A stretch of DNA of 64,000 nt from Cellvibrio sp. (GTDB taxonomy: Bacteria; Pseudomonadota; Gammaproteobacteria; Pseudomonadales; Cellvibrionaceae): positions 744,001 to 808,000 of the forward strand of contig JADJRD010000001.1 of the NCBI GenBank assembly GCA_016712405.1, given 5' to 3'. The notes under the pieces were generated by a model. That model was not told the origin of the DNA and searched no databases. It saw only the letters and a program-made list of their open reading frames with translations. Both the position numbers and the translations under genes were made by a program. Positions 1-8,513 of the stretch are shown one piece after another (the stretch's first letter is position 1; every line of letters begins with the position of its first letter).

Positions 1-536
1 TGATCAATCCACTCACTACCCACAGCAACAGGTTGATGATGTAAACACACCATCACCGGTTTGTTGTCATGATTATGACGCAAGACATAACTCAAATAAT
101 CCAACTCGCTGGCTTCCAAATGACCATATACATGCCCAGGAACACTGGAATCCAGCATCACAATCAACCAGTTACCGACAGATACTGAACGTGAGTCAAT
201 ATTCAACGACTTTGCAGATGCCGACATGATTTCAGCGGAATCATGATTGCCTGGCAACCAAGCCAAGGGTTGTTTGAAATAACGGCGTACCAGCTGATGA
301 AAACGCAAATAACCATCTGCATGACCTTCACTGGCTACATCACCGGTACATAGGAGTTGATCGATATGAGGTTCTTGGCGTTGAATAAGCTGCAGCACAT
401 CTTCCAGACTCTGATCCGTATTCAGCCCCAGCAGGGTTTCACTTTCAACAGGCCCTAAATGACAATCGGTGAATTGAATCACTCGAGCGCCAGCCAGTGC
501 TTGGGGGGTCTTTGATGCCGAAGTTAAAGAATCCAT
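1..536 (-). CDS. cpdA: 3',5'-cAMP phosphodiesterase CpdA, cut by the window edge
   Basis: Calcineurin-like metallophosphoesterase that hydrolyses cyclic AMP to AMP in the cytoplasm. The visible 178 residues carry the dimetal motifs in order: FTDCH (D24, H26), CTGD (about 63-66), LPGNHD (94-99) and a later CLHHQP. The family is about 270 residues, so roughly the last 95 lie beyond base 1. The start is the ATG at 536. It is the third gene of a nudF-yqiB-cpdA operon, the same order as in E. coli and Pseudomonas, which supports the specific CpdA assignment over a generic phosphoesterase. Confidence 0.9.
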   Translation of the reverse strand, partial: MDSLTSASKTPQALAGARVIQFTDCHLGPVESETLLGLNTDQSLEDVLQLIQRQEPHIDQLLCTGDVASEGHADGYLRFHQLVRRYFKQPLAWLPGNHDSAEIMSASAKSLNIDSRSVSVGNWLIVMLDSSVPGHVYGHLEASELDYLSYVLRHNHDNKPVMVCLHHQPVAVGSEWID

Positions 537-608
537 CTTGTGTGTCTTATTAAGCGCCTATTCCAAAAGGGATTAAAAGATGAATAAAACCGCCAACAAC
601 GATATACG

Positions 609-1133
609 CTATTTCAGGTTTGTGCCAGTCGGTTTTATCACAAGAGCCCCATCCATCACAAAATCAGCCGATAGACCTTGAGCCAGAGACAACTCCAACC
701 ACTCAGCTAAAAAACGATTGAGCTGACGTTTTTCATCAGCAAGGTACATGGCTTTATTCGGGTAATCGTAGCGAGGGCGCAAGCGTCTGTGCCCTTCCCA
801 GGCCAAGACTTCTGCTAATTCGGCATCTTTATAAAGTCGGATAGTTAACTTGGGCGAGGACAACCAGGGTGAAGCATGAAAAAGCGGGAATTGTCGCCAA
901 GACAATGTGGTTGTATAGGGGGATCTTTCTAAAATACGGATAAGTTGCAGCCAAGGATGCTGGCCACGTTGGATCAGAAATCGGTAATCATCCAACTCCT
1001 GATCACCGATCAGTTTCAGCAATCGATAATAATTCGCCTCACATTCTGCCATTTGCGCAGGAAAATCGACCTTGTAACGCTCTTTCAGCGCTAATCTGGC
1101 GATATCATCAGCCTGTGTCGATTTAATCTGCAT
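609..1133 (-). CDS. yqiB: YqiB family protein (DUF1249)
   Basis: A 174-residue soluble protein of the DUF1249 family, identified by its length, its conserved central run ending in LRPRYDYPNKAMY, and its place between nudF and cpdA. No catalytic motif or membrane segment is visible. The biochemical function is not established, although E. coli yqiB has been linked to lipid-related and motility phenotypes. It begins 6 bases after the nudF stop and ends about 70 bases before cpdA, so it is almost certainly co-transcribed with both. Confidence 0.85.
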   Translation of the reverse strand: MQIKSTQADDIARLALKERYKVDFPAQMAECEANYYRLLKLIGDQELDDYRFLIQRGQHPWLQLIRILERSPYTTTLSWRQFPLFHASPWLSSPKLTIRLYKDAELAEVLAWEGHRRLRPRYDYPNKAMYLADEKRQLNRFLAEWLELSLAQGLSADFVMDGALVIKPTGTNLK

Positions 1134-1139
1134 ATAAAA

Positions 1140-1760
1140 TCATTCTGAATAAGTTTGACGCAAACGGTCTCGATTCATGTGCAACCACTGTAAACAGATA
1201 ATGGCTGCAGCGTTATTAAAGGATCCCGAATAAATCGAGCCTAACACTTCTTCTGCAGCAAATACATGAACACGAATATCTTCACTCTCCTCCGGTAATC
1301 CATAAACACCACCGGCATTAGTCAAATCACACAAGCCGCAGAAGAGATACAACTTTTCATCCGTACCACCTGGGCTCGACAAGTAATCGCAGATAGTTTC
1401 CATAGCATAGGGGCTAATATTGGCTTCTTCCAATAATTCACGACGAGCTACCTCTTCTGGTGATTCGCCTTGCTCGATCATGCCAGCAACGACTTCAAAT
1501 AACCATGGGCCATTTGGCTCATTCATAGCGCCTATTCGAAATTGTTCCACCAATGCAATTTGGTCGCATTTTGGATTATAAAACACAACGGCAACTGCAT
1601 TGCCGCGAATAAATAATTCACGCCCAATTTCTTTCCCCCAACCACCTTCAAATAATTTGTGGCGAAGAAATATTTTTTCAACACGAAAAAACCGTTTATA
1701 CATATTTTCTTCGCGAATAATTTCGACATCGTCGCGAGTGAATTGGGGCTTTGGGATCAT
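1140..1760 (-). CDS. nudF: ADP-ribose pyrophosphatase NudF (Nudix hydrolase)
   Basis: Nudix hydrolase of 206 residues that splits ADP-ribose into AMP and ribose 5-phosphate. The Nudix box is complete at about residues 93-115: G, five residues, E, seven residues, then RELLEEANI, matching the GX5EX7REUXEEXGU pattern except that the usual Gly after the EE pair is Asn. The upstream ENMYKRFFRVEKI segment and the downstream SSPGGTDEKLYLF segment are typical of the ADP-ribose subgroup. It is the first gene of the nudF-yqiB-cpdA operon. A GC-rich repeat block (1794-1924) separates it from thiC. Confidence 0.92.
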   Translation of the reverse strand: MIPKPQFTRDDVEIIREENMYKRFFRVEKIFLRHKLFEGGWGKEIGRELFIRGNAVAVVFYNPKCDQIALVEQFRIGAMNEPNGPWLFEVVAGMIEQGESPEEVARRELLEEANISPYAMETICDYLSSPGGTDEKLYLFCGLCDLTNAGGVYGLPEESEDIRVHVFAAEEVLGSIYSGSFNNAAAIICLQWLHMNRDRLRQTYSE

Positions 1761-1793
1761 GAATGAATTTCCTGAATTTATTTCGCTTTTTAT

Positions 1794-1924
1794 TCCCCCT
1801 TTGAAAAAGGGGGTTAGGGGATTTTGGATCTACAATTTCCTGAAATCTTAAATCCCTCCCCCGCCTCCCTTTTTCAAAGGGAGGGGCCATCCCCTCTCCC
1901 TCTGGGAGACGGCTAGGGTGAGGG
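1794..1924. repeat. GC-rich palindromic interspersed repeat, locus 1
   Basis: Several short inverted motifs lie between thiC and nudF: CCCCCTTT with AAAGGGGG, CTCCCTTT with AAAGGGAG, and a CCCCTCTCCC unit followed by GGGAG. The block resembles the cleaner repeats at 3863-4017 and 8378-8494. It has no coding potential of its own. It could act as a bidirectional terminator for the flanking genes. Confidence 0.7.
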
Positions 1925-1926
1925 CA

Positions 1927-3837
1927 TCAAACCTTGTGATAAATCTCCGACCCCGATTCAACAAACTCTTTCGCTTTTTGTTGCATCTCGGCTTCAACAT
2001 CAATCATTTTGATAATGTCTTTGTCTGCAATCACGGAAATATCCGTACCGTGTTTTGCGGCATAATCGCGAACTTCCTGAGTGATTTTCATCGAGCAAAA
2101 TTTCGGACCACACATAGAGCAGAAGTGCGCAACTTTTGCGGATTCTTTTGGCAAGGTTTCATCGTGGAATGAACGGGCAGTGTCCGGATCCAATCCCAAA
2201 TTAAATTGATCTTCCCAACGGAATTCAAACCGTGCTTTGGACAAAGCGTTATCGCGCAATTGTGCACCGGGATGACCTTTTGCCAAATCCGCTGCATGCG
2301 CAGCGATTTTGTAAGTGATGATGCCGTCTTTCACATCTTTTTTATTGGGCAAACCTAAATGTTCTTTCGGCGTGACATAACACAACATGGCGCAACCGTA
2401 CCAACCAATCATGGCAGCACCAATACCGGAGGTGATGTGATCGTAACCGGGTGCAATATCAGTCGTTAATGGGCCAAGCGTATAGAAAGGTGCTTCGTCA
2501 CACACTTCCAATTGTTTTTCCATATTTTCTTTAATCAAATGCATAGGCACATGACCGGGGCCTTCGATCATCACTTGCACATCATGCTTCCAAGCAATTT
2601 TGGTTAATTCGCCCAAAGTTTCCAATTCACCAAATTGTGCTTCGTCGTTAGCATCGGCAATTGAACCGGGGCGTAAGCCATCACCCAATGAAAAACTTAC
2701 ATCGTAAGCTTTCATAATTTCACAAATTTCTTCGAAATGAGTGTAAAGGAAATTTTCTTTGTGATGCGCCAAACACCACTTGGCCATAATTGAACCGCCG
2801 CGTGACACAATTCCAGTGACGCGTTTTGCAGTGAGTGGGACATAACGCAATAACACACCGGCGTGAATAGTAAAATAATCTACACCCTGCTCTGCTTGCT
2901 CAATTAATGTATCGCGGAAAATTTCCCATGTTAAATTTTCTGCAATGCCATTCACTTTTTCGAGTGCTTGATAAATGGGCACTGTACCAATGGGCACATG
3001 CGAGTTACGAATTATCCATTCGCGTGTTTCGTGAATATTTTTGCCGGTGGATAAATCCATCACTGTATCGGCGCCCCAACGGGCACCCCAGGTAAGTTTT
3101 TCCACCTCTTCTTCAATCGATGAACCCAATGCAGAATTGCCAATATTACCGTTAATCTTCACCAGAAAATTACGGCCGATAATCATTGGTTCTACTTCAG
3201 GGTGATTAATATTCGCGGGAATAATTGCACGACCACGCGCCACTTCATCGCGAACAAATTCTGGCGTAATTTCGTCGGGAATACTTGCACCAAAACTCAT
3301 ACCTTTATGTTGTTGATCCAATATTCCCAATTCACGCGCTTGAGCTAGCGCCATATTTTCGCGAATTGCAATGTATTCCATCTCAGGAGTGATAATGCCT
3401 TTTTTGGCGTAGTGCATTTGCGATACGTTCATGCCGGGTTTTGCACGACGAGGTTTGCGCGTGAGATTAAAACGTAAATGATCGAGACTGGAATCTTGCA
3501 GACGCTCGTTAGTAAATTCTGAGTGGCTATCGTTTAAAATTTCGGAATCGCCACGCTCTTCAATCCAGACCGTACGAACTTCAGGCAACCCGGTACGCAA
3601 ATCAATTTTGACTTTGGGGTCAGTGTAAGGGCCTGATGTATCGTAAACACGAACCGCAGGATTTTTTTCACCACCAAAATCCGTCGGCGTATCAGCCAAT
3701 TGAATTTCGCGCATCGGCACTTGAATATCGGCACGCGAACCTTGCACATAAATTTTTTGTGAGCCAGTGAAAGGTTGGATAGAAGCCTGATCAACTTCGG
3801 CTGTTTGGCTGAGAATTTTTTCGATACTGGAGTTCAT
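1927..3837 (-). CDS. thiC: Phosphomethylpyrimidine synthase ThiC
   Basis: Radical-SAM enzyme that rearranges aminoimidazole ribotide into hydroxymethylpyrimidine phosphate, the pyrimidine half of thiamin. The 636-residue length and strong conservation throughout are typical; the C-terminal CSMCGPKFCSMKI segment supplies the CX2CX4C cluster ligands. I start it at the ATG at 3837, preceded by GAGGAAC. An open upstream extension of 17 codons is only the translation of the adjacent GC-rich repeat. It lies 190 bases downstream of thiD with no riboswitch of its own, so it probably depends on the TPP riboswitch ahead of thiD. Confidence 0.96.
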   Translation of the reverse strand: MNSSIEKILSQTAEVDQASIQPFTGSQKIYVQGSRADIQVPMREIQLADTPTDFGGEKNPAVRVYDTSGPYTDPKVKIDLRTGLPEVRTVWIEERGDSEILNDSHSEFTNERLQDSSLDHLRFNLTRKPRRAKPGMNVSQMHYAKKGIITPEMEYIAIRENMALAQARELGILDQQHKGMSFGASIPDEITPEFVRDEVARGRAIIPANINHPEVEPMIIGRNFLVKINGNIGNSALGSSIEEEVEKLTWGARWGADTVMDLSTGKNIHETREWIIRNSHVPIGTVPIYQALEKVNGIAENLTWEIFRDTLIEQAEQGVDYFTIHAGVLLRYVPLTAKRVTGIVSRGGSIMAKWCLAHHKENFLYTHFEEICEIMKAYDVSFSLGDGLRPGSIADANDEAQFGELETLGELTKIAWKHDVQVMIEGPGHVPMHLIKENMEKQLEVCDEAPFYTLGPLTTDIAPGYDHITSGIGAAMIGWYGCAMLCYVTPKEHLGLPNKKDVKDGIITYKIAAHAADLAKGHPGAQLRDNALSKARFEFRWEDQFNLGLDPDTARSFHDETLPKESAKVAHFCSMCGPKFCSMKITQEVRDYAAKHGTDISVIADKDIIKMIDVEAEMQQKAKEFVESGSEIYHKV

Positions 3838-3862
3838 GGTTGTTCCTCGATTAGGGATTTTT

Positions 3863-4017
3863 ACCCCTCTCCCCCGCCCCTCTCCCACAAGGGGAGAGGG
3901 GAATTGGTTCTGTTCAAGATACTTTTTAAACTCACAATTTTTGTGAATTTAATTTTTTCTTTTTTACAGACACAATCTGTCCCCTCTCCCTTGATGGGAG
4001 AGGGCTAGGGAGAGGGT
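3863..4017. repeat. Paired GC-rich palindromic repeat between thiC and thiD, locus 2
   Basis: Unit A (about 3863-3901) contains CCCCTCTCCC twice followed by GGGGAGAGGGG. After an AT-rich spacer of about 75 bases, unit B (about 3979-4017) is close to its reverse complement. The arrangement resembles a BIME (paired REP) element. It sits inside the presumed thiD-thiC transcript and would fold into strong hairpins, so it may affect thiC expression or mRNA stability. Confidence 0.8.
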
Positions 4018-4027
4018 GTTTTCGCTC

Positions 4028-4840
4028 TTAATAAAACTTAAAAAAATGATGCACAGGCCCACTGCCATTTCCAATCCGTAATTGATTGGATGCCGCCAAT
4101 GCACCCTGCAAATAATCTTTCGCTTGTTTCACTGCATCTTGCAGCGATAATTTTTTAGCAAGTCCTGCTGCAATGGCCGACGCCAAAGTACAACCTGTTC
4201 CGTGAGTATTTTTTGTTTGCAATCTGGGCGCAGAAAAAACAACTGTGCCAGACTGTGTAATTAATAAATCTGTCGCCTGCTCATCAGTCGCGTGACCACC
4301 CTTCATCAGAACCGCTTTTGCTCCCAATGATAGAATTTTTTCACCTTGCTCTTGCATGGCTTTTCTATCTGTCGCTAATGATTGATTCAACAACGCAGCA
4401 GCTTCATGCAAATTGGGTGTGATCACAGTCGCGAGTGGCAACAAATCCTTGATCAAATTTTCTATCGCATCTTCTGTTAACAATCGATCACCGCTGGTAG
4501 CGATCATTACCGGGTCTAACACGAACGGAACTAATGGATAATTTTTTAAAGAATCTGCCACTGCTGAAATAATGCCAGCGTTGGCCAACATGCCGGTTTT
4601 AATTGCACCGACTTGAAGATCGCTCATTACAGATTGAATTTGTTGTTGCACAAATTCTGGTGGTACCGCAAAAACACCTTGAACACCCAGCGTATTTTGC
4701 GCAGTTAAAGACGTAATCGTGCTACAACCAAAAACACCCAACGCAGAAAAGGTTTTTAGATCTGCCTGAATACCCGCGCCGCCGCCAGAATCGCTGCCAG
4801 CAATCGTTAAGGCTATGGGTGTGACTGGATTTGAATTCAT
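4028..4840 (-). CDS. thiD: Hydroxymethylpyrimidine/phosphomethylpyrimidine kinase ThiD
   Basis: Ribokinase-fold kinase of 270 residues that phosphorylates HMP and then HMP-P to HMP-PP for thiamin synthesis. Family motifs are clear: ALTIAGSDSGGGAGIQADLK near the N-terminus, KTGML at about 104-108, VLDPVM, and the C-terminal NTHGTGCTLASAIAA anion-hole and catalytic region. It is the first gene after the TPP riboswitch at 4903-4989 and precedes thiC, so product feedback on this operon is expected. Spacing from the aptamer to the ATG is about 60 bases. Confidence 0.95.
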   Translation of the reverse strand: MNSNPVTPIALTIAGSDSGGGAGIQADLKTFSALGVFGCSTITSLTAQNTLGVQGVFAVPPEFVQQQIQSVMSDLQVGAIKTGMLANAGIISAVADSLKNYPLVPFVLDPVMIATSGDRLLTEDAIENLIKDLLPLATVITPNLHEAAALLNQSLATDRKAMQEQGEKILSLGAKAVLMKGGHATDEQATDLLITQSGTVVFSAPRLQTKNTHGTGCTLASAIAAGLAKKLSLQDAVKQAKDYLQGALAASNQLRIGNGSGPVHHFFKFY

Positions 4841-4902
4841 GAAATTCCGCTAAAAATAAACAGGGCGCGGAAAGAGAGGGGCTAATCAGGATTTGAAGAA
4901 GC

Positions 4903-4989
4903 TCTCGTTCCCTACGCCGGTACTAACCGGATCAGGTCTGCGGGTATATCTCAGCCCCCTCACATTTAAGAGTGGAGCACCCCGACAAG
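4903..4989 (-). promoter_or_regulatory. TPP riboswitch (THI element) upstream of thiD
   Basis: Read on the minus strand the segment shows the diagnostic TPP aptamer features in order: GGGGTGC, then GGCTGAGAT followed by ACCCG, then ACCTGATCCGGTTAGTACC and GCGTAGGGAA. These form the conserved pyrimidine- and pyrophosphate-sensing arms. It lies about 60 bases upstream of the thiD start, so it should lower thiD, and probably thiC, expression when thiamin pyrophosphate is abundant. No clear terminator follows, so the mechanism may be translational. Confidence 0.95.
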
Positions 4990-4998
4990 AAGCTTGGC

Positions 4999-5027
4999 AG
5001 TCTATGGGAGTTGTCTCACAGAGTAAA
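4999..5027 (-). promoter_or_regulatory. Possible sigma-70 promoter for the TPP riboswitch-thiD transcript
   Basis: On the minus strand TTTACT and TAGACT are separated by 17 bases, with the implied start about 7 bases beyond the -10, just before the aptamer. Each hexamer matches four of six consensus bases. Position and spacing are good, but it was assigned by eye. It overlaps the 3' end of the small reading frame at 5016-5192. Confidence 0.4.
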
Positions 5028-5192
5028 GCTAGCCTTTTTTGCTTGCCAATAAATCATCATTCGCGCCACGAAGAAACCACTCAGAGCTCCAAGTACAGCA
5101 CTGGCGAGGCCGGGTGTGAAGGGTTGACGCAGAATATCGGCATCCATCGCAATGGCCACGCCCAATGCGATGATAATTATTTTTATTGGCAT
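5016..5192 (-). CDS. Small hydrophobic protein, unknown
   Basis: A 58-codon frame starting MPIKIIIIALGVAIAMDADI and ending in WQAKKASFTL. It has a hydrophobic N-terminal stretch (about 3-16) and a second, glycine- and alanine-rich hydrophobic stretch (about 27-48) followed by a basic tail, giving the look of a two-span or signal-plus-span membrane protein. The amino-acid pattern looks more protein-like than the competing longer frame on the same strand. The ribosome-binding site is weak. I recognise no family. It ends just upstream of the thiD riboswitch. Confidence 0.45.
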   Translation of the reverse strand: MPIKIIIIALGVAIAMDADILRQPFTPGLASAVLGALSGFFVARMMIYWQAKKASFTL

Positions 5193-5282
5193 TGGTTTTA
5201 GTGGTCGGCATTCTCAACTAGCTTATCAATTAAAAAAGATTGCGTAGATTAACCAGATTGTTGGCAAAGAAATAGATTTTCA

Positions 5283-5310
5283 TAAAAAAGCCGGGATTAA
5301 CCCGGCTTTA
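5283..5310 (-). terminator. Intrinsic terminator after nhaD
   Basis: Read on the minus strand, AAGCCGGG and CCCGGCTT form a perfect stem around a short TTAAT loop, followed by TTTTAT. It lies about 20 bases after the nhaD stop. Confidence 0.85.
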
Positions 5311-5331
5311 CTTTCAACGTTTTACCCGATG

Positions 5332-6588
5332 TTATGCAAAAATAACATTTGCAAGACTGTAGGCCACAAGATAACCCACTGTGTAAGCAATCAATACCAA
5401 TGGTGTATAACGCAAGAAAGCACCAAAGGTCAGGCCTTTAACTTTACTCATGGCAATAATGCCTGCTGCTGAACCAATCGCGAGTAGTGACCCACCCACG
5501 CCAACACCGTAAGTCAAGGCTAACCATTCCGGTGTTTGCAAAACAGGTTCGGACTTCAATAACGCGGCAGTTAAAGGCACGTTGTCAATCAAGGCAGAAA
5601 ATAATCCCATCAAATAGTTTGCATATTGAGGAGCTGTTTGCGCATAGAAATTAGTCAGTAAATCCAGTGTGCCAATTTCTTTTAGCATGCCGACCAACAA
5701 TAAAATACCGAGGAAAAATAACAGTGTTTCGTATTCAATCTGACGAACATATTCCAGTATTTTAATTTCATCATCAGCCATGTGCATAAATTGGCCGATC
5801 AAAAACATAATCGATAAACCCACCAAAAAAGTCAGTACGGGTGGCACATGAAAAAAGAAATTAAAAATCATAGTGCAGGCAATAGTGCTGAAGAAAGTGC
5901 CGACGATTGCCCAATCAGTTCCGGTAAATGTCTTGGTGCTTTTTTCAGTCGCCACCATTCCGGTAACACCGGGGAACATTAAAACTGCCAAAACGGCAAC
6001 CCCTGCTATAGCAGGTATCCATAACATCAACAACTGCGGCATGGTGACGTGCCCAGACAAGAAAATCATCAAGGTGGTTACATCACCCGTAATTAACGCA
6101 ACCCCACCTGAGTTGACAGCAAATACAACCAGCACGGCCAATTTAATTCGTGTGCGCTGATCAACATCAAATGCATTAACCAATCCAAGAGTAACCAGTG
6201 TTGCAGTGACGTTATCGCACACCATCGACAGCGTCATGGCAAACAAAGCAACCATTATCATCAAACTACGTTTGCTCATTTGTGCAGGGCACAATTTTTG
6301 TACAACCGATTGCACTATCCCTTTGGCGTTGAGATAAGCCACAAAGGTCATAGTGGCCATCAAAAACAACCACAAAGTTGCGATCTCTAAAAGGTTGTGG
6401 TCCAACTTTTCCAAAATGTGTTCTTGTAACTCTTCCGAGCCCGCGAACATAAACATTACCAGCCAAGACAAACTACCGAAAAACAAGGTTGTTTTGGCTT
6501 TATTGATATGAATAACTTCTTCAAACACCACACCCAAAAGCGCCAAAACAGCGAACGCAATGAGTAGGTAGGTTAATAATTCGGGCAT
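5332..6588 (-). CDS. nhaD: Sodium/proton antiporter NhaD
   Basis: Integral membrane protein of 418 residues with about 12 hydrophobic spans, belonging to the NhaD branch of the ion-transporter superfamily. Typical segments include VFEEVIHINKAKTTLF near the N-terminus, MVCDNVTATLVTLGL, VFAVNSGGVALITGDVTT, and the second-half counterpart FSALIDNVPLTAAL. NhaD proteins expel Na+ or Li+ in exchange for protons, mainly at alkaline pH, in marine and soil bacteria. The gene stands alone: a terminator follows it and a 430-base non-coding gap precedes it. Confidence 0.93.
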   Translation of the reverse strand: MPELLTYLLIAFAVLALLGVVFEEVIHINKAKTTLFFGSLSWLVMFMFAGSEELQEHILEKLDHNLLEIATLWLFLMATMTFVAYLNAKGIVQSVVQKLCPAQMSKRSLMIMVALFAMTLSMVCDNVTATLVTLGLVNAFDVDQRTRIKLAVLVVFAVNSGGVALITGDVTTLMIFLSGHVTMPQLLMLWIPAIAGVAVLAVLMFPGVTGMVATEKSTKTFTGTDWAIVGTFFSTIACTMIFNFFFHVPPVLTFLVGLSIMFLIGQFMHMADDEIKILEYVRQIEYETLLFFLGILLLVGMLKEIGTLDLLTNFYAQTAPQYANYLMGLFSALIDNVPLTAALLKSEPVLQTPEWLALTYGVGVGGSLLAIGSAAGIIAMSKVKGLTFGAFLRYTPLVLIAYTVGYLVAYSLANVIFA

Positions 6589-7018
6589 AGATCACCTATT
6601 AAATGGACGTTTGCAAAACCTGCTTTCACACCCATTGGCACTAAAAGCTTGAATTGCGCTAAAAATTGGGGAGCGCATGATAAGAGCTGCCACCTCATGA
6701 CGCAAATGTCTTAAATCAAAGTATTGATTAACGAATAACCATAGATGAAAGCAAACTAACTGCCAGTTTTTGGTGTTGACTGTCATCAGAATGGGTTTAT
6801 CCATTCGGATGAATCCAAAATGGATTTATTGTCGTCTATGAGGGGACAGGCATTTAATGAATACAAAGCTTTACTAAAGAATCGTAAACAAAAGGGGGAT
6901 ACTTACATTTGTAACTTTCCACTGAAACCCTTGGGTTGTTAACCTTTGCTCGACCTTAAAACAGGCAACCGCTACACTCCCTGCCTACTCTTTCGATGTG
7001 TTTTAACAGGATCTGGAT
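6589..7018. other. Non-coding interval between nhaD and tolC
   Basis: About 430 bases separating the divergent nhaD and tolC genes. Both promoters must lie here, but I could not pick a convincing -10/-35 pair for either by eye. A 70-codon minus-strand frame has no protein-like character. No hairpin or repeat stands out. Confidence 0.5.
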
Positions 7019-8371
7019 ATGAAGAAAACCAAACTCAGCTTGCTCATCGGCCTGATGACTTTTTTACCGCTCACAACTCAAGCCAACAGTTTGCTCGATG
7101 TCTACGAACTCGCTTTGCAAAACGATGCGCAACTCAAAGCTGATAAAGCACGTTACGATGCTGATAAAGAGTATCAATATTTAAATCGTGCTGGCCTTTT
7201 GCCCACTGTCACCGCCAATGCTTCTGTTACCACAGGAGATAGTGAATCGACTGACAAACTCACCAACATCACAACCACAACTGACTCCGATGGCCAGTCA
7301 TGGGATATTTCCCTCAATCAAACCTTATTTGATATGTCAGCTTGGTACTCTTACAAGCAAGGTAAAAAATTATCCGCTCAAGCAGAAGCACAGTTTGGCG
7401 CCGACCAACAAAGTTTAATTGTGCGAGTTGCTACTGCTTATTTTAATGTACTTCGCAGTGTCGATATTTTAGAAGCGAGCATTGCCGAAGAAAAAGCCTA
7501 CGGAAAACAATTGGAGCAAACCAAACAACGTTTTGAAGTAGGCCTGACGGCGATCACGGAAGTTCATGAAGCTCAGGCAGCCTATGACAGTGCACTCGCT
7601 GGAAAATTGGAAGCACAGGGTAATATGGAAATCAATTATGAAGCGCTTGAAGTTCTCACTGGCAAACCAGAAGATCAAGTCGCTCCACTAATGGCCACTT
7701 TTCCAGTCATTGAACCCACTCCTACTAATCGTGCTGATTGGGTTGAGTTTGCTCTAAAAAACAACTACGGATTAAAAGCAGCCAAGCTGCGTGCCGACGC
7801 ACAATTAGATAAAGCAAAATCCAATAAAGCCGATCACCTACCAACATTAGGCGCAAACATTAAGTATTCCGACAGTTCTCGAGATATAAATGGATCCCCA
7901 TTCGACACAAATGAAGGAACATCTGCCAGTATCAATTTAAAAGTACCTCTTTATTCAGGTGGTTTAACTTCAGCGAGTACACGGCAAGCTTACGCACAGT
8001 TCACTCAATATCAAGAAACTTACAACAAAACCCAACGTGATGTAATTCAAGGTGCAAGAGCATCTCACCTGTCCGTTGAAACGGGTGTAGCAAGAGTACA
8101 GGCGCGCAAACAAGCAATTGTTTCTAGTCAATCTGCATTGGAAGCAACGCAATCTGGTTACGAAGTGGGCACACGCAATTTAGTTGAAGTGTTATTGGCT
8201 CAACGTAATTTGTATCAAGCACGCCGTAATTATTCTGATGCGCTTTATGATTATGTGATCGATACTGTGAAATTACGCGAAGTCGCAGGTATGTTGACAC
8301 CGGCTGATGTTCAAGAAATTGATAAGTGGTTACTGAAAGATAAGTTGGTCAATCGTTCACAGTACGAGTGA
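7019..8371 (+). CDS. tolC: TolC family outer-membrane efflux channel
   Basis: Outer-membrane factor of 450 residues. A signal peptide (about 1-22, cleaved after TTQA) precedes two OEP repeats with the expected heptad-like coiled-coil character: LLDVYELALQNDAQLKADKA at the first repeat and YGLKAAKLRADAQLDKAKSN at the second. The protein forms a trimeric barrel-tunnel used by RND pumps and type I secretion. A tolC gene beside thiC and waaA matches the Pseudomonas order. The ATG at 7019 follows an AGGA-type site. A GC-rich repeat begins 7 bases after its stop. Confidence 0.94.
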   Translation: MKKTKLSLLIGLMTFLPLTTQANSLLDVYELALQNDAQLKADKARYDADKEYQYLNRAGLLPTVTANASVTTGDSESTDKLTNITTTTDSDGQSWDISLNQTLFDMSAWYSYKQGKKLSAQAEAQFGADQQSLIVRVATAYFNVLRSVDILEASIAEEKAYGKQLEQTKQRFEVGLTAITEVHEAQAAYDSALAGKLEAQGNMEINYEALEVLTGKPEDQVAPLMATFPVIEPTPTNRADWVEFALKNNYGLKAAKLRADAQLDKAKSNKADHLPTLGANIKYSDSSRDINGSPFDTNEGTSASINLKVPLYSGGLTSASTRQAYAQFTQYQETYNKTQRDVIQGARASHLSVETGVARVQARKQAIVSSQSALEATQSGYEVGTRNLVEVLLAQRNLYQARRNYSDALYDYVIDTVKLREVAGMLTPADVQEIDKWLLKDKLVNRSQYE

Positions 8372-8377
8372 TTTATC

Positions 8378-8494
8378 ACCCTCTCCCCCCGCCCTCTCCC
8401 ATCAAGGGAGAGGGCGCCGACTCCCTGAATAAATTTGTTTCGAAGTTAAATTTGTCCCCTCTCCCCTTGTGGGAGAGGTTTAGGGAGAGGGGGG
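8378..8494. repeat. Paired GC-rich palindromic repeat between tolC and truncated waaA, locus 3
   Basis: Same architecture as locus 2: unit A (8378-8415) with CCCTCTCCC twice then GGGAGAGGG, an AT-rich spacer of about 35 bases, and unit B (8455-8494) in inverted orientation. It fills the space between the convergent tolC and waaA genes. The waaA frame stops 20 bases from it, at the point where about 70 conserved residues are missing. Confidence 0.8.
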
Positions 8495-8513
8495 AAATGT
8501 AAGCAAAAACTTT

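Noticed and set aside
3838..3888. N-terminal extension of ThiC by 17 residues
   Set aside because: It is a translation of the neighbouring GC-rich repeat; the ATG at 3837 has a good ribosome site and matches the family start.
5029..5217. A 62-codon minus-strand frame upstream of the thiD riboswitch
   Set aside because: Composition is Cys/Arg/His-rich and not protein-like; the overlapping frame at 5016-5192 is far more plausible.
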